DNA of 34,686 bases from Deltaproteobacteria bacterium (GTDB lineage: Bacteria > Desulfobacterota > Desulfomonilia > UBA1062), in the NCBI GenBank assembly GCA_018433775.1, contig JAHDQN010000044.1:1-34686 (forward strand). Direction: 5' to 3'. Of the stretch, positions 8,507 through 16,538 are shown in pieces. Position 1 is the first letter of the stretch. Each line of letters starts with the position of its first letter. Made by a program: the position numbers and the translations under genes. The notes beneath the pieces were generated by a model. That model made no database searches. It saw only the letters and a program-made list of their open reading frames with translations, and was not told where the DNA came from.

Positions 8507-10132
8507 TTACTTTTCGAGGAAGAACGATTCCATCTTCTCGATCAGGGGCGTTAAGGTGCCGCGGTCCAGCGCGGATATGGCGACACCGCCGTAGCGGCGG
8601 GTGATGGTTTCGGCAAAATCGGGGGGGCAACGGTCGGCCTTGTTGAATACCTTAAGCCTCGGCTTGTCCTGAAGGTTCAGCTGCTTGAGGATGTCGTCGA
8701 CGGCCTGCATCCGGTACTCCAGATGGGGGTCTGAGAGATCGATGACCTCCAGGAGCAGGTTGGCGTCCTCGAGCTCCTCGAGGGTGGCCATGAACGCGGC
8801 GCGCAGATCGTTGGGCAGATCGCGGATAAAGCCCACCGTGTCAGTGATGATCACCTCCACGTCGCGGGGGAACCTCAGTCGCTTACTCGACGGATCCAGG
8901 GTGGCAAACGGCATGTCCGCCGCCAGCACCCGGCTTCTGGTCAGGGTGTTGAGCAGGGTGGACTTGCCCGAATTGGTGTACCCGATGATGGAGATGACCG
9001 GCACCTCTCCCCTGCTCCTCCTGAGACGGGTGAGCCTGCGCTTCCGGCTGATCCCGCGGGTTTCCCGCTCGAGCCTGGTCATCCGGTTCTTCGCCTTCCT
9101 CCTGTCCACCTCGAGCCTGGATTCGCCGGGGCCCCTGGTGCCGATGCCGCCTGCGAGACGGCTCAGGAACGGATTCTTTCCCACCAGCCTGGGCATGTTG
9201 TAGCGGAGCTGGGCAAGCTCGACCTGGATTTTGCCCTCCTTTGTCTTTGCCCTTCGGGCGAAGATGTCCAGGATGAGCTGGGTCCGGTCGATGACCCTCA
9301 GCTCGGCCACCTCTGAGACTGAGCGCGCCTGGGAAGGCGAAAGCTCCTGGTCGAAGACGAGCAGGTTGGCGTCCAGGGCCAGGGCCTTGATGCTGATCTC
9401 CGCGACCTTTCCCTTGCCCACGATATACTTGGGATCGGGCTTCTCCCGCCGCTGGACAACGGTGTCCAGCACGGTGATCACTGCGGACTTCGCCAGGGAC
9501 TGGAGCTCGGAGATCGCGATCTTGGCGTCTTCGGACAGGGAGGGCACCACGGCCACGAGGATGGCCCGATCCTCGCCCGCACCGCGGCTCAGGGCCTTGT
9601 GCTTCCGGTTGATCTCGGCTTCGAGTGCCGTGATGAACTCGTCAAAGGGCAGATCCAGACGAAAGGTCGGCGCAGGCTCGAGAACGTTCCACACCGCCCC
9701 CTCCTCGCCCGCAGGAAGGAGATGTGCACCGTGGGCGTCTCCGGGGTCACCGTTGTCCATGACCTCGATGGCGTAGATCATATCGAGCCGCAGCTTGGCG
9801 AGGTCGGTGAGATCCTCGAAATCCAGCCCTCCCGGGACGAGGTGCGTGTGGATGAGCCGCAACCCCTGGAGCCTGCCGGGATGGGTGCGCATCCGCTCCA
9901 GCCCGGGGATGGACAGGCCTGTCGCGGTGCCGGCTATCACGTACTCCACCATGCCCCGGCGGTTGAGCAGGAGACCTATCTGGATGCCGATTTCCCGGGA
10001 AAGCCTGGATATCTCCAGCGCGAGCTCCTGCGTGATGACCGACTGCGGAGGGACCCTTCTCCGGTAGAGTCGTTCGAGGGACTTGAGCTCCGATGCCTTC
10101 AGTGACTTCGAATTGCCGTAAACGTTCTGTAT
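8507..10132 (-). CDS. hflX: GTPase HflX, apparently with an AUA start codon
   Basis: Ribosome-associated GTPase that splits or rescues stalled 70S ribosomes under stress. About 541 aa. Glycine-rich HflX signature GTRGPGE at about 331-337, P-loop GYTNSGKST at about 384-392, then the G3 motif DTVGF, the G4 motif NKAD and a G5-like SAL. The first ATG in frame (9952) would remove 60 residues that clearly belong to the family (VYGNSKSLKASELKSLERLY). Upstream of those residues the frame meets TAA before any ATG, GTG or TTG. The only start-like codon after a good ribosome binding site (AAAAGGAG, 10146-10139, six bases away) is ATA at 10132-10130, exactly where homology begins. It lies 20 bp after the nusG-like gene and should share its promoter. 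A sequencing error or an internal CTG start are alternatives. Confidence 0.93.
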   Translation of the reverse strand: MQNVYGNSKSLKASELKSLERLYRRRVPPQSVITQELALEISRLSREIGIQIGLLLNRRGMVEYVIAGTATGLSIPGLERMRTHPGRLQGLRLIHTHLVPGGLDFEDLTDLAKLRLDMIYAIEVMDNGDPGDAHGAHLLPAGEEGAVWNVLEPAPTFRLDLPFDEFITALEAEINRKHKALSRGAGEDRAILVAVVPSLSEDAKIAISELQSLAKSAVITVLDTVVQRREKPDPKYIVGKGKVAEISIKALALDANLLVFDQELSPSQARSVSEVAELRVIDRTQLILDIFARRAKTKEGKIQVELAQLRYNMPRLVGKNPFLSRLAGGIGTRGPGESRLEVDRRKAKNRMTRLERETRGISRKRRLTRLRRSRGEVPVISIIGYTNSGKSTLLNTLTRSRVLAADMPFATLDPSSKRLRFPRDVEVIITDTVGFIRDLPNDLRAAFMATLEELEDANLLLEVIDLSDPHLEYRMQAVDDILKQLNLQDKPRLKVFNKADRCPPDFAETITRRYGGVAISALDRGTLTPLIEKMESFFLEK

Positions 10133-10138
10133 GGAACG

Positions 10139-10146
10139 CTCCTTTT
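10139..10146 (-). promoter_or_regulatory. Ribosome binding site deciding the hflX start
   Basis: AAAAGGAG on the minus strand, six bases before ATA (10132-10130). It precedes no ATG, GTG or TTG at a usable distance in the hflX frame, which is the reason for placing the start at the AUA codon. Confidence 0.7.
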
Positions 10147-10152
10147 ATATCC

Positions 10153-10653
10153 TCACGCCTTCTCGATGAGCGAGGCGTGCATGACGACCTTTGCCCGGTT
10201 GCTCACCATCTCGATGAGGATCTTCACCCTGCCCTCGTCGGAACCCCAGGCCTCGAACACGCCGTAGAGGTCTTTCATGGGACCGGACTTGATCCGCACC
10301 ACGTCTCCGGGGGCAAACGAAACAGGCTTCTTGATGGTGCCGGATTCCTTGTCCTCCAGGGTGCACAGGCCGCGGATGAAATCGTCGTCGATGGGCACGG
10401 GCTGGTAGTTGTCCAAGAGGATCCTCCTGACCCCGCGGCACCACCTGATCTTATGATATTCTTCTTCCGTGGGCGCGATGTTGGCAAAGATGTAGTTGGG
10501 AAACAGGGGGTATTTCTTGAGGACCTTTTTCCTGGCATGAAAGACGTACTTCTCCATGAAAGGCTGGTAAATTCCGACCCCCTGCTGCCTGAGGACCATA
10601 CAGGCAACATCGTCCTCCTTCGGATTGGTCTGAACCACGAACCACTGCTTCAT
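10153..10653 (-). CDS. NusG/RfaH-family transcription elongation factor (paralogue)
   Basis: A 166-aa protein starting MKQWFVVQTNPKEDD, typical of the NGN domain that binds the RNA polymerase clamp. The NGN domain covers about residues 1-100 (with KYPLFPNYIFANI), then a KOW domain (about 112-160, FAPGDVVRIKSGPMKDLYG). The canonical nusG normally sits with secE and ribosomal genes; this one precedes hflX, so it is probably a specialised paralogue (RfaH- or LoaP-like). Such factors usually help polymerase through long operons, often for surface polysaccharides, but no such cluster is present here. GGAG eight bases upstream supports the ATG at 10653, and a strong promoter lies directly before it. 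Confidence 0.88.
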   Translation of the reverse strand: MKQWFVVQTNPKEDDVACMVLRQQGVGIYQPFMEKYVFHARKKVLKKYPLFPNYIFANIAPTEEEYHKIRWCRGVRRILLDNYQPVPIDDDFIRGLCTLEDKESGTIKKPVSFAPGDVVRIKSGPMKDLYGVFEAWGSDEGRVKILIEMVSNRAKVVMHASLIEKA

Positions 10654-10667
10654 TCCCCATGCTCCAC

Positions 10668-10702
10668 CAGCTCTGTATAGCCCAAAGCATATATCGAGTC
10701 AA
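10668..10702 (-). promoter_or_regulatory. Sigma-70-type promoter for the nusG-like gene and hflX
   Basis: Minus strand: TTGACT (10702-10697), exactly 17 bases, TATACA (10679-10674). The predicted start near 10667 leaves a leader of about 14 nt carrying the GGTGGAG ribosome binding site. It separates nusG-like/hflX from the envelope operon upstream. Confidence 0.65.
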
Positions 10703-10727
10703 TCAATGCAAAACCTCCCAAAATCCC

Positions 10728-11798
10728 TCATGGAGAGCCATCCGCAAAGTCGATCAGCTTTGACACGCGTACGATCTCGACCCCCTGATCCCTGATCTTC
10801 GGGATCTCCCGCGCAAGCACTGCCAGGGTCTCCGGATAGGGATGACAGATGGCCACGGCATCCGAGTAGTACCGTGAAATCTTCACCAGCTTGTCGATCT
10901 GGGAGACGATATAGGAATCGGTGCGTTCATTGTCAAGGAAAACATCCCGGGCGATCATGGAGATGCCGATTTCGGGCGCCAGGGCCCTGCACACGGACTT
11001 GCTGGTGGTCAGGCTGTCCACGAAGAACAGTCCCCGGTCTCTGATATCCTCGAGCACCAGTCGCATGATGTCTTCGTCGGCAGTGATCCGGGAGCCCATG
11101 TGGTTGTTCACGCCCTTGACGTGAGGAACGCTTTGAAGGTTGTGCCGCAAAACCGATCGGATCTCAGCGCGGGACATGTGCTGATAGATCGCACCCTTGC
11201 CCGGATCCATTCCATTGCCCTGCATGGGCTGGTGCAGCAGTACTTCTTTGCCCCTGTCGTGGAGATACCTTGCCGCCTTTTCCGAAAACGGCCTGTCCGG
11301 CAGCACGGAGAAGGTGAGGTCTGCATCGACCGTGCAGAAATCTTTCGCCCACTTCAGGTTCAGCCCCATGTCATCGACGATGATGGCGCACCGGGCGGTC
11401 TTCCCGGGCGTCCCGGAGAAACGGATGTTCCATGTCCGTCCGTCGATGACGACCCGCACATGCCTGGCGCTCTCGATGCTCAGGTCTCCCACGTCCTTGA
11501 CGGGCGAGAAGGCCCGGGAGAGCATTACTTCGGAAAGCGGCTTGCGGAGAGTCACATCGACCGCGTGGCCGGAGAACCGGACGTCTCTTCTGGAAATATC
11601 AAGCTCGAAGAGGCAGCCCTTGATCAGGAGCTCGGGAGACCCGTTCTCTTTGTCGGGCATCCCGGTCTGATCCGGCCCCTTCCCGCGGCCCTGCGTCATG
11701 ATGATCAGGGCGACCGCCCCCGCGATGATGATGAGGGCGACAATGACGATGGTCAGAATGTTCTTTTGATTCTTCCGCCTGCTGCTGCGCCTTTTCAT
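10728..11798 (-). CDS. YibQ-type divergent polysaccharide deacetylase family protein
   Basis: A 356-aa protein. A basic N-terminus (KRRSSRRKNQK) and one membrane segment (about 13-34) point to an inner-membrane-anchored periplasmic protein. From about residue 137 it has the divergent polysaccharide deacetylase fold (PF04748-type): AIIVDDMGLN, EVLLHQPMQGNG, HVKGVNNHMGSRIT, FFVDSLTT and AICHPYPETL. The Asp pair and the His residues are at metal-site positions, so catalysis is possible, but the substrate of this family is not established. Its ATG overlaps the end of ctpA by 4 bp (ATGA), so the two are probably translationally coupled. The envC-ctpA-yibQ order is recurrent in Proteobacteria, implying a role in peptidoglycan remodelling. 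Confidence 0.9.
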   Translation of the reverse strand: MKRRSSRRKNQKNILTIVIVALIIIAGAVALIIMTQGRGKGPDQTGMPDKENGSPELLIKGCLFELDISRRDVRFSGHAVDVTLRKPLSEVMLSRAFSPVKDVGDLSIESARHVRVVIDGRTWNIRFSGTPGKTARCAIIVDDMGLNLKWAKDFCTVDADLTFSVLPDRPFSEKAARYLHDRGKEVLLHQPMQGNGMDPGKGAIYQHMSRAEIRSVLRHNLQSVPHVKGVNNHMGSRITADEDIMRLVLEDIRDRGLFFVDSLTTSKSVCRALAPEIGISMIARDVFLDNERTDSYIVSQIDKLVKISRYYSDAVAICHPYPETLAVLAREIPKIRDQGVEIVRVSKLIDFADGSP

Positions 11799-13087
11799 GC
11801 TGCCTTTCTGACCCAGTGGAACACCTCCCAGGACTTGAGCAGGTCAAGCCCGTACTTGAGCTGATAATCATTGTCCAGAAGCTCTCCAGAACGGGGTTCC
11901 CCGCCGGAGCTCTTCCCTCCGGCATCGGGCTCGAGATGATCCTCGAGATCCTCCTCCCGCAGGAAGGTCTGGGAGGAGGATTCTTCCGCGGCCGAGGCCT
12001 GCATCTTCTGGTCCACCCGGATGTCGGGCTCGATTCCGGTGGCCTGGATGGACCTCCCGGACGGTGTGTAGTAACGGGCAACCGTGAGCTTCAGAGCCGA
12101 TCCGTCGCTTAAGGGCCTGATGCTCTGCACCGATGCCTTGCCGAAGCTCTTGACCCCGACCACGATGGCGCGCTTGTTGTCCTGCAGTGCGCCGGACACA
12201 ATCTCCGCGGCACTGGCGCTGCCGCCGTTGATCAGCACGATCATGGGAAACCCCTCGAAGGTCCCCTCCTCGCGCGCCCGGTATTCCGTCTTTTCCTCCG
12301 GCCTTCTGCCGTCGGTGTAGACGATCAGCCCGCTGTCGAGGAAGAGATCGCTCACCGAGACCGCCTGGTCGAGCAGCCCGCCCGGATTATACCGCAGGTC
12401 GAGGATCAGGCCCTTCAGAGGCCCCATCTCCTCCAGTGCGTTGCGGATATCGTCGGCCGTGTCCACCTGGAAATTCCGCACCTTGATATATCCATAACCG
12501 GGATCGAGCATCTCCGCCTTCACGCTCTCGATGTGGATCATGGCCCGCGTGATGGTCATGTCCACGGGTTTTTCCTGCTTGTCCCTGAGGATGGTGATGA
12601 CCACCTGGGTGCCTTTCGGACCCCTGAGAAGCTTGACCGCGTCTTCGAGACTCATGTCGACCGTGGACTTCCCGTCGATCTTGACGATCCGGTCTCCGGG
12701 GAGCACTCCGGCATGGAATGCCGGGGTGCCCTCGATGGGAGAGATGACGGTGAGCACGTCGTCGCGAACGCCGATCTCGATGCCGAGCCCCCCGAATGAC
12801 CCGGTGGTGTTGATCTGCATTTCCTTGTAGCCTTCCTTGGTCAGGTACGCAGAATGGGGATCCAGGACGGAAACCATCCCCTTGATCGCCCCCTCGATGA
12901 GTTTCTCAGGCGTCACGTCCTCCACATAGCTCTTCTCGATAATGCCCAGGCAGTCGGTGAACTTCTCGAGCTGAGGATAGACTCCCGACATGTCGGCACT
13001 GAGAACCTTGGTGAAGTTCGCCCCCACGCCGGCAAGGAAGATACAGGCAACCACCCCCCCAAGGATGAAAATCTTATGAATTTTCAT
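11795..13087 (-). CDS. ctpA: C-terminal processing protease (S41 family)
   Basis: Periplasmic serine protease of the CtpA/Prc family that trims or degrades envelope proteins, in some bacteria including peptidoglycan hydrolases. 430 aa from ATG 13087, chosen because GGGAG lies five bases upstream and the protein then opens with a signal/anchor sequence (MKIHKIFILGGVVACIFLAG). A PDZ domain (about residues 85-165, GLGIEIGVRDDVLTVISPIE and GDRIVKIDG) is followed by the tail protease domain. The Ser-Lys dyad is visible: Ser at about 292 in NGGSASAAE and Lys at about 317 in SFGKASVQ. The C-terminal 60 residues are charged and variable. It lies 70 bp after envC, the one real gap in this operon, with an AT-rich spacer holding TTATCG/CGATAA arms. 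Confidence 0.95.
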   Translation of the reverse strand: MKIHKIFILGGVVACIFLAGVGANFTKVLSADMSGVYPQLEKFTDCLGIIEKSYVEDVTPEKLIEGAIKGMVSVLDPHSAYLTKEGYKEMQINTTGSFGGLGIEIGVRDDVLTVISPIEGTPAFHAGVLPGDRIVKIDGKSTVDMSLEDAVKLLRGPKGTQVVITILRDKQEKPVDMTITRAMIHIESVKAEMLDPGYGYIKVRNFQVDTADDIRNALEEMGPLKGLILDLRYNPGGLLDQAVSVSDLFLDSGLIVYTDGRRPEEKTEYRAREEGTFEGFPMIVLINGGSASAAEIVSGALQDNKRAIVVGVKSFGKASVQSIRPLSDGSALKLTVARYYTPSGRSIQATGIEPDIRVDQKMQASAAEESSSQTFLREEDLEDHLEPDAGGKSSGGEPRSGELLDNDYQLKYGLDLLKSWEVFHWVRKAA

Positions 13088-13157
13088 ACACGCTCCCATA
13101 GAGTATCCAACATTCCTTATCGCCTATATCACATATCTATTTACGATAAAACACATA

Positions 13158-14225
13158 CTATTTGCGCATCAGCCATGCATGAGGGTCCTGGGCCTTCCCG
13201 TGTGAACGTATCTCGAAATGCAGGGTCGGCTTGAGCACGTCCCCGCTCTGGCCCGCCCGTCCAATGGTTTCCTGGAGCACGACCATGTCGCCCACCACCT
13301 TCAGGGCCTCCTGGAGGTGGCTGTACACGGAGTAATACCCCTCCCCGTGATCGAGGATCAGCGTATTCCCGTACCCTCCCATCCAGTTGAAATAGACGAC
13401 CTTGCCCGCGTGAACGCTCTTCACCGGAAGACCCTCCTGGACCTCGATGTCGATGCCCTGAGACCGCTGGGGAACACCCTGGAGGGTGAACGGACCGAAC
13501 TTCCGCACTACCTTCCCCTCCACCGGCCAGGGGAGCCTGCCCTTGTTCCGCAGGAACTCCACACCCACCTCCACGGCCTTGCCCGCACTTTTCTGGATTT
13601 CTTCCAGGAGATCCTGTATCTGATCCTGATATTTCTTGGACTGGCCCTTCAGGGACGAGACCAGCCGGGTCTTCCGGTCGCGCTGAACAGCCAGCTCACC
13701 CACCGTCTTTTCGAGCTCGGCCAGGTCCTGCCTGAGAAGCTCCGTCAGCTCCCGGGCCTTTTCCCTGGTCGCCTCGCGATCCGTCTTGAGGCTCTGGTAC
13801 TCGCGTACGGTCCGGGCGCGGTCGCTGATGACGGCGTTGATGTATCCGGAATACCGCTCGTGCCCGTAGTATGCATTGACCAGGTCCAGGGAGGCTCCCT
13901 TGTAGAGCAGGACCCACTGGTAATGCATCCCCTTCTCCGCTGTGTCGAGGCTGGTCCCGTAAGCCGCCAGTTCCTTGTCGAGAAGCACGATCTGGGCCTG
14001 CTTGCTCGTGATATTCGCCCTCATCTTGTCGATCCGGTTCTGCATCCTCTGTATCTCAGAGTCCATGGACTTCAGCTTTTTTTCCTCCGAGAGGTAGGTT
14101 CCTTCCACTTCCTTGGCCTTCCTGGTCAGCTCCTCGAGCTTGAGCGCCGGATCATCGGCTGCGAGCAAGGAAAGGGAGGGCAGAGTGATCAGGATGATCA
14201 GGAATAAGATGGCGAGCCTAATCAT
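13158..14225 (-). CDS. envC: EnvC-like murein hydrolase activator with a degenerate LytM domain
   Basis: A 355-aa secreted protein: signal peptide (about 1-22), long coiled coil (about 25-215), C-terminal LytM/M23 domain (about 230-352). In active M23 peptidases the zinc site uses HxGxD and HxH. Here the first is S255-Q-G-I-D259 and the second T334-L-H336, so two key histidines are replaced while D259, H303 and H336 remain. This points to a non-enzymatic activator like EnvC, which switches on cell-wall amidases at the septum under FtsEX control. The ftsE and ftsX genes directly upstream, with an 8-bp overlap with ftsX, strongly support that. The target amidase is not in the window. Confidence 0.9.
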   Translation of the reverse strand: MIRLAILFLIILITLPSLSLLAADDPALKLEELTRKAKEVEGTYLSEEKKLKSMDSEIQRMQNRIDKMRANITSKQAQIVLLDKELAAYGTSLDTAEKGMHYQWVLLYKGASLDLVNAYYGHERYSGYINAVISDRARTVREYQSLKTDREATREKARELTELLRQDLAELEKTVGELAVQRDRKTRLVSSLKGQSKKYQDQIQDLLEEIQKSAGKAVEVGVEFLRNKGRLPWPVEGKVVRKFGPFTLQGVPQRSQGIDIEVQEGLPVKSVHAGKVVYFNWMGGYGNTLILDHGEGYYSVYSHLQEALKVVGDMVVLQETIGRAGQSGDVLKPTLHFEIRSHGKAQDPHAWLMRK

Positions 14226-15099
14226 TGGTACTCTGCCTGATGGCCAGGTGAGCCCCCAGCAGGCTGAGGAAACCGGGCAGCGCGATCACGACGACCATCT
14301 GCCTGATACGCATGGGGGCCAGGAGATCACTGAGGACCGGCACCCCGGCGGTGAGAAAAAGACGAACCACTTCAAGGGTCAGGAGCGCCAGGGCGGCTCC
14401 CCCTGCACCATACACGAGCGCCTCGAGGAGATAGGGCGAGTAGAGGAAATATCGCCGGGCACCCAGGAGATGGAGCACCTCCATTTCCTGACGGCGTGAG
14501 GCCATGCCCACGCGGATGGACAGGAACACGACCAGGGAAAGGGACAGGACCACGGCCAGGATCACGCCCATGCCCGCAATGACGATGGGGTAATACGCAT
14601 CGGCCACCCTGCCCAGGAAACCCCGGTCATAGCGGACATCGTCCACCTGGGGTATTTCCCCGATCCGTGCGGCCACCCCGGCGATCGAGCCCGTATACGC
14701 GGGCTTGAGCCTGACCTCGAAGGCGTCGGGAAGAATCCCCGGGTCGAGGTCCTCCACCAGCGAGCCATCGGGCCCGAGCCACTGCCGCAGGCGGTCGAGC
14801 CCCTCGCGGCAGGGAATGAACTCGACCGCGGTCACCTCCTTCATCACTGCGATCCGGTCTCTGATCTCCTGGAGGGTGCTCTCCTGCTGCCTCCCGGAAA
14901 GGTAGGCCATGACAGTGCTCGATGTGCCGCGGAGTATCCGTGCCTGGCCGGTGAACGAGACGGCATGGAAGACGAGGACCAGCTGGCACATGGCGAACCA
15001 GCAGGCGATCAGGGTGACAAGGCTCCCCCATGGCCGTCTGGCCAGCCCCCTTGCCAGCAGTTTCAGAATGTAGAGCGCCCTGATCATGGGTTTCCTCAC
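14218..15099 (-). CDS. ftsX: Cell division permease FtsX
   Basis: A 293-aa membrane subunit of the FtsEX complex. FtsEX hydrolyses ATP to change the shape of a periplasmic partner (EnvC-type) rather than to move a solute. Hydrophobic segments lie at about residues 22-45, 172-195, 222-247 and 262-283, the FtsX layout of four helices with a periplasmic loop after the first. The loop contains LKPAYTGSIAGVAARIG and the region before helix 2 contains RVADAYYPIV. It overlaps ftsE by 4 bp and envC by 8 bp, so the three genes are tightly coupled. ATG 15099 is used; an in-frame ATG at 15087 is an alternative. Confidence 0.93.
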   Translation of the reverse strand: MRKPMIRALYILKLLARGLARRPWGSLVTLIACWFAMCQLVLVFHAVSFTGQARILRGTSSTVMAYLSGRQQESTLQEIRDRIAVMKEVTAVEFIPCREGLDRLRQWLGPDGSLVEDLDPGILPDAFEVRLKPAYTGSIAGVAARIGEIPQVDDVRYDRGFLGRVADAYYPIVIAGMGVILAVVLSLSLVVFLSIRVGMASRRQEMEVLHLLGARRYFLYSPYLLEALVYGAGGAALALLTLEVVRLFLTAGVPVLSDLLAPMRIRQMVVVIALPGFLSLLGAHLAIRQSTND

Positions 15100-15749
15100 C
15101 CGTTCACGATCATCCCCCGGTCCAGGGATATCACCCGGGCGAAATCGATGAAGGGGTCTTCCCGATGGCTTGCGATGACGAGGGTCGTCCCCTTTCGATG
15201 GAGCCGGTAGAACATGTTCATCACGAAGCGCGCCGTGGTGTCGTCGAGGCTTCCCACGGGCTCGTCGGCCAGGAGAATGTCGGGATCATGGATGATCGCC
15301 CTGATAATGGCGACCCGCTGCTTCTCTCCGCCCGAGAGGTCCCCCGCACGCTCGTACACCTTGTGCTGCAGCCCGGCCCATTTGAGCATCTGCCAGACCC
15401 TTTTGCGGATATAGCCCGAGGACTTGCCCAGGATCTGGAGGATGACCGCGATGTTATCATAGACGGTCCAGTCGTCCACGAGCCGGTAGTCCTGGAATAT
15501 GAAGCCCATGTGCTGCCTCAGCGCCTGGATATCGGGGCCGCTCAGCTTCCCGGCATCCCGCTCGAAGAGGTACACCTGCCCCTTCGACGGGCGCTCCATG
15601 ACATGGAGGATTTTGAGCAGGGTCGTCTTCCCGGCACCCGAGGGGCCGAGAATGAAGCAGCATTCTCCTCTGGAGACCTGGAACGTAACATCCCGCAGGG
15701 CATACGTGCTGTCGTGGTAGAGCTTCGAGACGTCCTGAAGAATAATCAT
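15096..15749 (-). CDS. ftsE: Cell division ATP-binding protein FtsE
   Basis: A 217-aa ABC ATPase of normal FtsE length. Walker A GPSGAGKT (35-42), Q loop FIFQDYRLVDDWTVYDN (about 83-99), signature LSGGEKQ (138-144), Walker B DILLADEP (157-164) and the switch histidine in ASHRE. It partners FtsX at the divisome. The ribosome binding site before ATG 15749 is weak (GGGTATGGG). It follows the XRE regulator by 59 bp on the same strand, and a TTTTTT run in that gap (about 15778-15783) lacks a clear stem, so co-transcription with the regulator is possible. Confidence 0.96.
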   Translation of the reverse strand: MIILQDVSKLYHDSTYALRDVTFQVSRGECCFILGPSGAGKTTLLKILHVMERPSKGQVYLFERDAGKLSGPDIQALRQHMGFIFQDYRLVDDWTVYDNIAVILQILGKSSGYIRKRVWQMLKWAGLQHKVYERAGDLSGGEKQRVAIIRAIIHDPDILLADEPVGSLDDTTARFVMNMFYRLHRKGTTLVIASHREDPFIDFARVISLDRGMIVNG

Positions 15750-15808
15750 CCCATACCCGTACCTGCCGGTTCCCCTTAAAAAAGCAGTATGCCTGTGCCG
15801 TCAGCGGA

Positions 15809-16237
15809 TTATGCGAACCTCTGCCGGATCTCGGTGAGGAGATCGATCTCGCCCGCGAGATACTCGATGCTCCGTTCCAGCGCCGGATGCTCTCCTGCCA
15901 GAGAGGCCGACTCGATCATGAGATGCTGCAGCTCGCTCACCTCTTTTTCGATCAACCCCAGAATTCTTACTACATGAGCATCGCTGAGTTCAATGGCCTC
16001 TTCGAGCCCTTCCTGCCCGGCACCCGCAGGGGCCTTCCCCCCCGCCCCGATGGCTCCGAGCAGCTTGTCGGGAGAGATCTCCAGGGTCTGCGAGAGCTTG
16101 TCCACGACCTTCCTGCTCGGCCTTCTGGGCGGGGTATGCTCGTAGAGCGAGATGGTCTTCGATGACACCCCGCTCAGATTGGCCAACTGCTCCATCGTCA
16201 ATCCCTTTGATTTTCGAATGCTTCGTAAATCGTTCAC
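15809..16237 (-). CDS. XRE-family helix-turn-helix regulator
   Basis: A 142-aa protein starting at GTG (16237), with GGAGG five bases upstream. The N-terminal helix-turn-helix (about residues 3-56) shows RKSKGLTMEQLANLSGVS and KTISLYEH, a standard XRE/Cro fold. A Gly/Ala-rich linker (about 61-73) leads to a helical C-terminal half (about 75-140) that probably dimerises or senses a ligand. It is first in line before ftsEX-envC-ctpA-yibQ and divergent from flhB, so it could control either or both; tandem TATAGTG units in the shared spacer are candidate sites. The targets are inference. Confidence 0.88.
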   Translation of the reverse strand: MNDLRSIRKSKGLTMEQLANLSGVSSKTISLYEHTPPRRPSRKVVDKLSQTLEISPDKLLGAIGAGGKAPAGAGQEGLEEAIELSDAHVVRILGLIEKEVSELQHLMIESASLAGEHPALERSIEYLAGEIDLLTEIRQRFA

Positions 16238-16538
16238 TGATTCCTCCTAACTGCTCTCATACTGAACTGCCTACCTTCTCATTGTCCATCCGCTTTTACA
16301 CTATACACTATAACATTTTTCCAATACTCCTCCATACACTTCCCTTGGGGGAGACGCATCCAGGCCGCCCCGTCTCGCCTATATACCAGACAACGGCCCG
16401 TGTTGCCACATTTTCAGGTAGAAAGAAACCCCAATCTCGTTCTTTCCCATCTCCCCATTATTGGAGAAAGGAGAAACCTCCTGTGGAAAAAACACCTTTG
16501 CAGATTCCCTTGGTATGGATTTCGCAGAATCATTCTCC
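16238..16538. promoter_or_regulatory. Divergent control region between the XRE regulator and flhB
   Basis: About 300 bp. TATAGTG occurs twice in tandem on the minus strand (16312-16299), suited to a -10 region or an operator for the regulator gene. On the plus strand TATAAC (16311-16316 region) could be a -10, but no well-spaced -35 is present. I searched for GG-N10-GC (sigma-54) and TAAA-N15-GCCGATAA (sigma-28) boxes before flhB and found none that fit. Confidence 0.4.

Noticed and set aside
13088..13099. Upstream ATG (13099) as ctpA start
   Set aside because: Its ribosome binding site is about 14 bases away, whereas the ATG at 13087 has GGGAG at five bases and gives a normal signal sequence.
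13218..14207. 329-codon plus-strand open frame opposite envC
   Set aside because: Antisense shadow of the coiled-coil gene; Leu/Pro/His-rich and without domain.
16390..16420. Sigma-54 promoter before flhB (CGGCCCGTGTTGCC)
   Set aside because: GG and GC are eight bases apart, not ten, so it does not fit.
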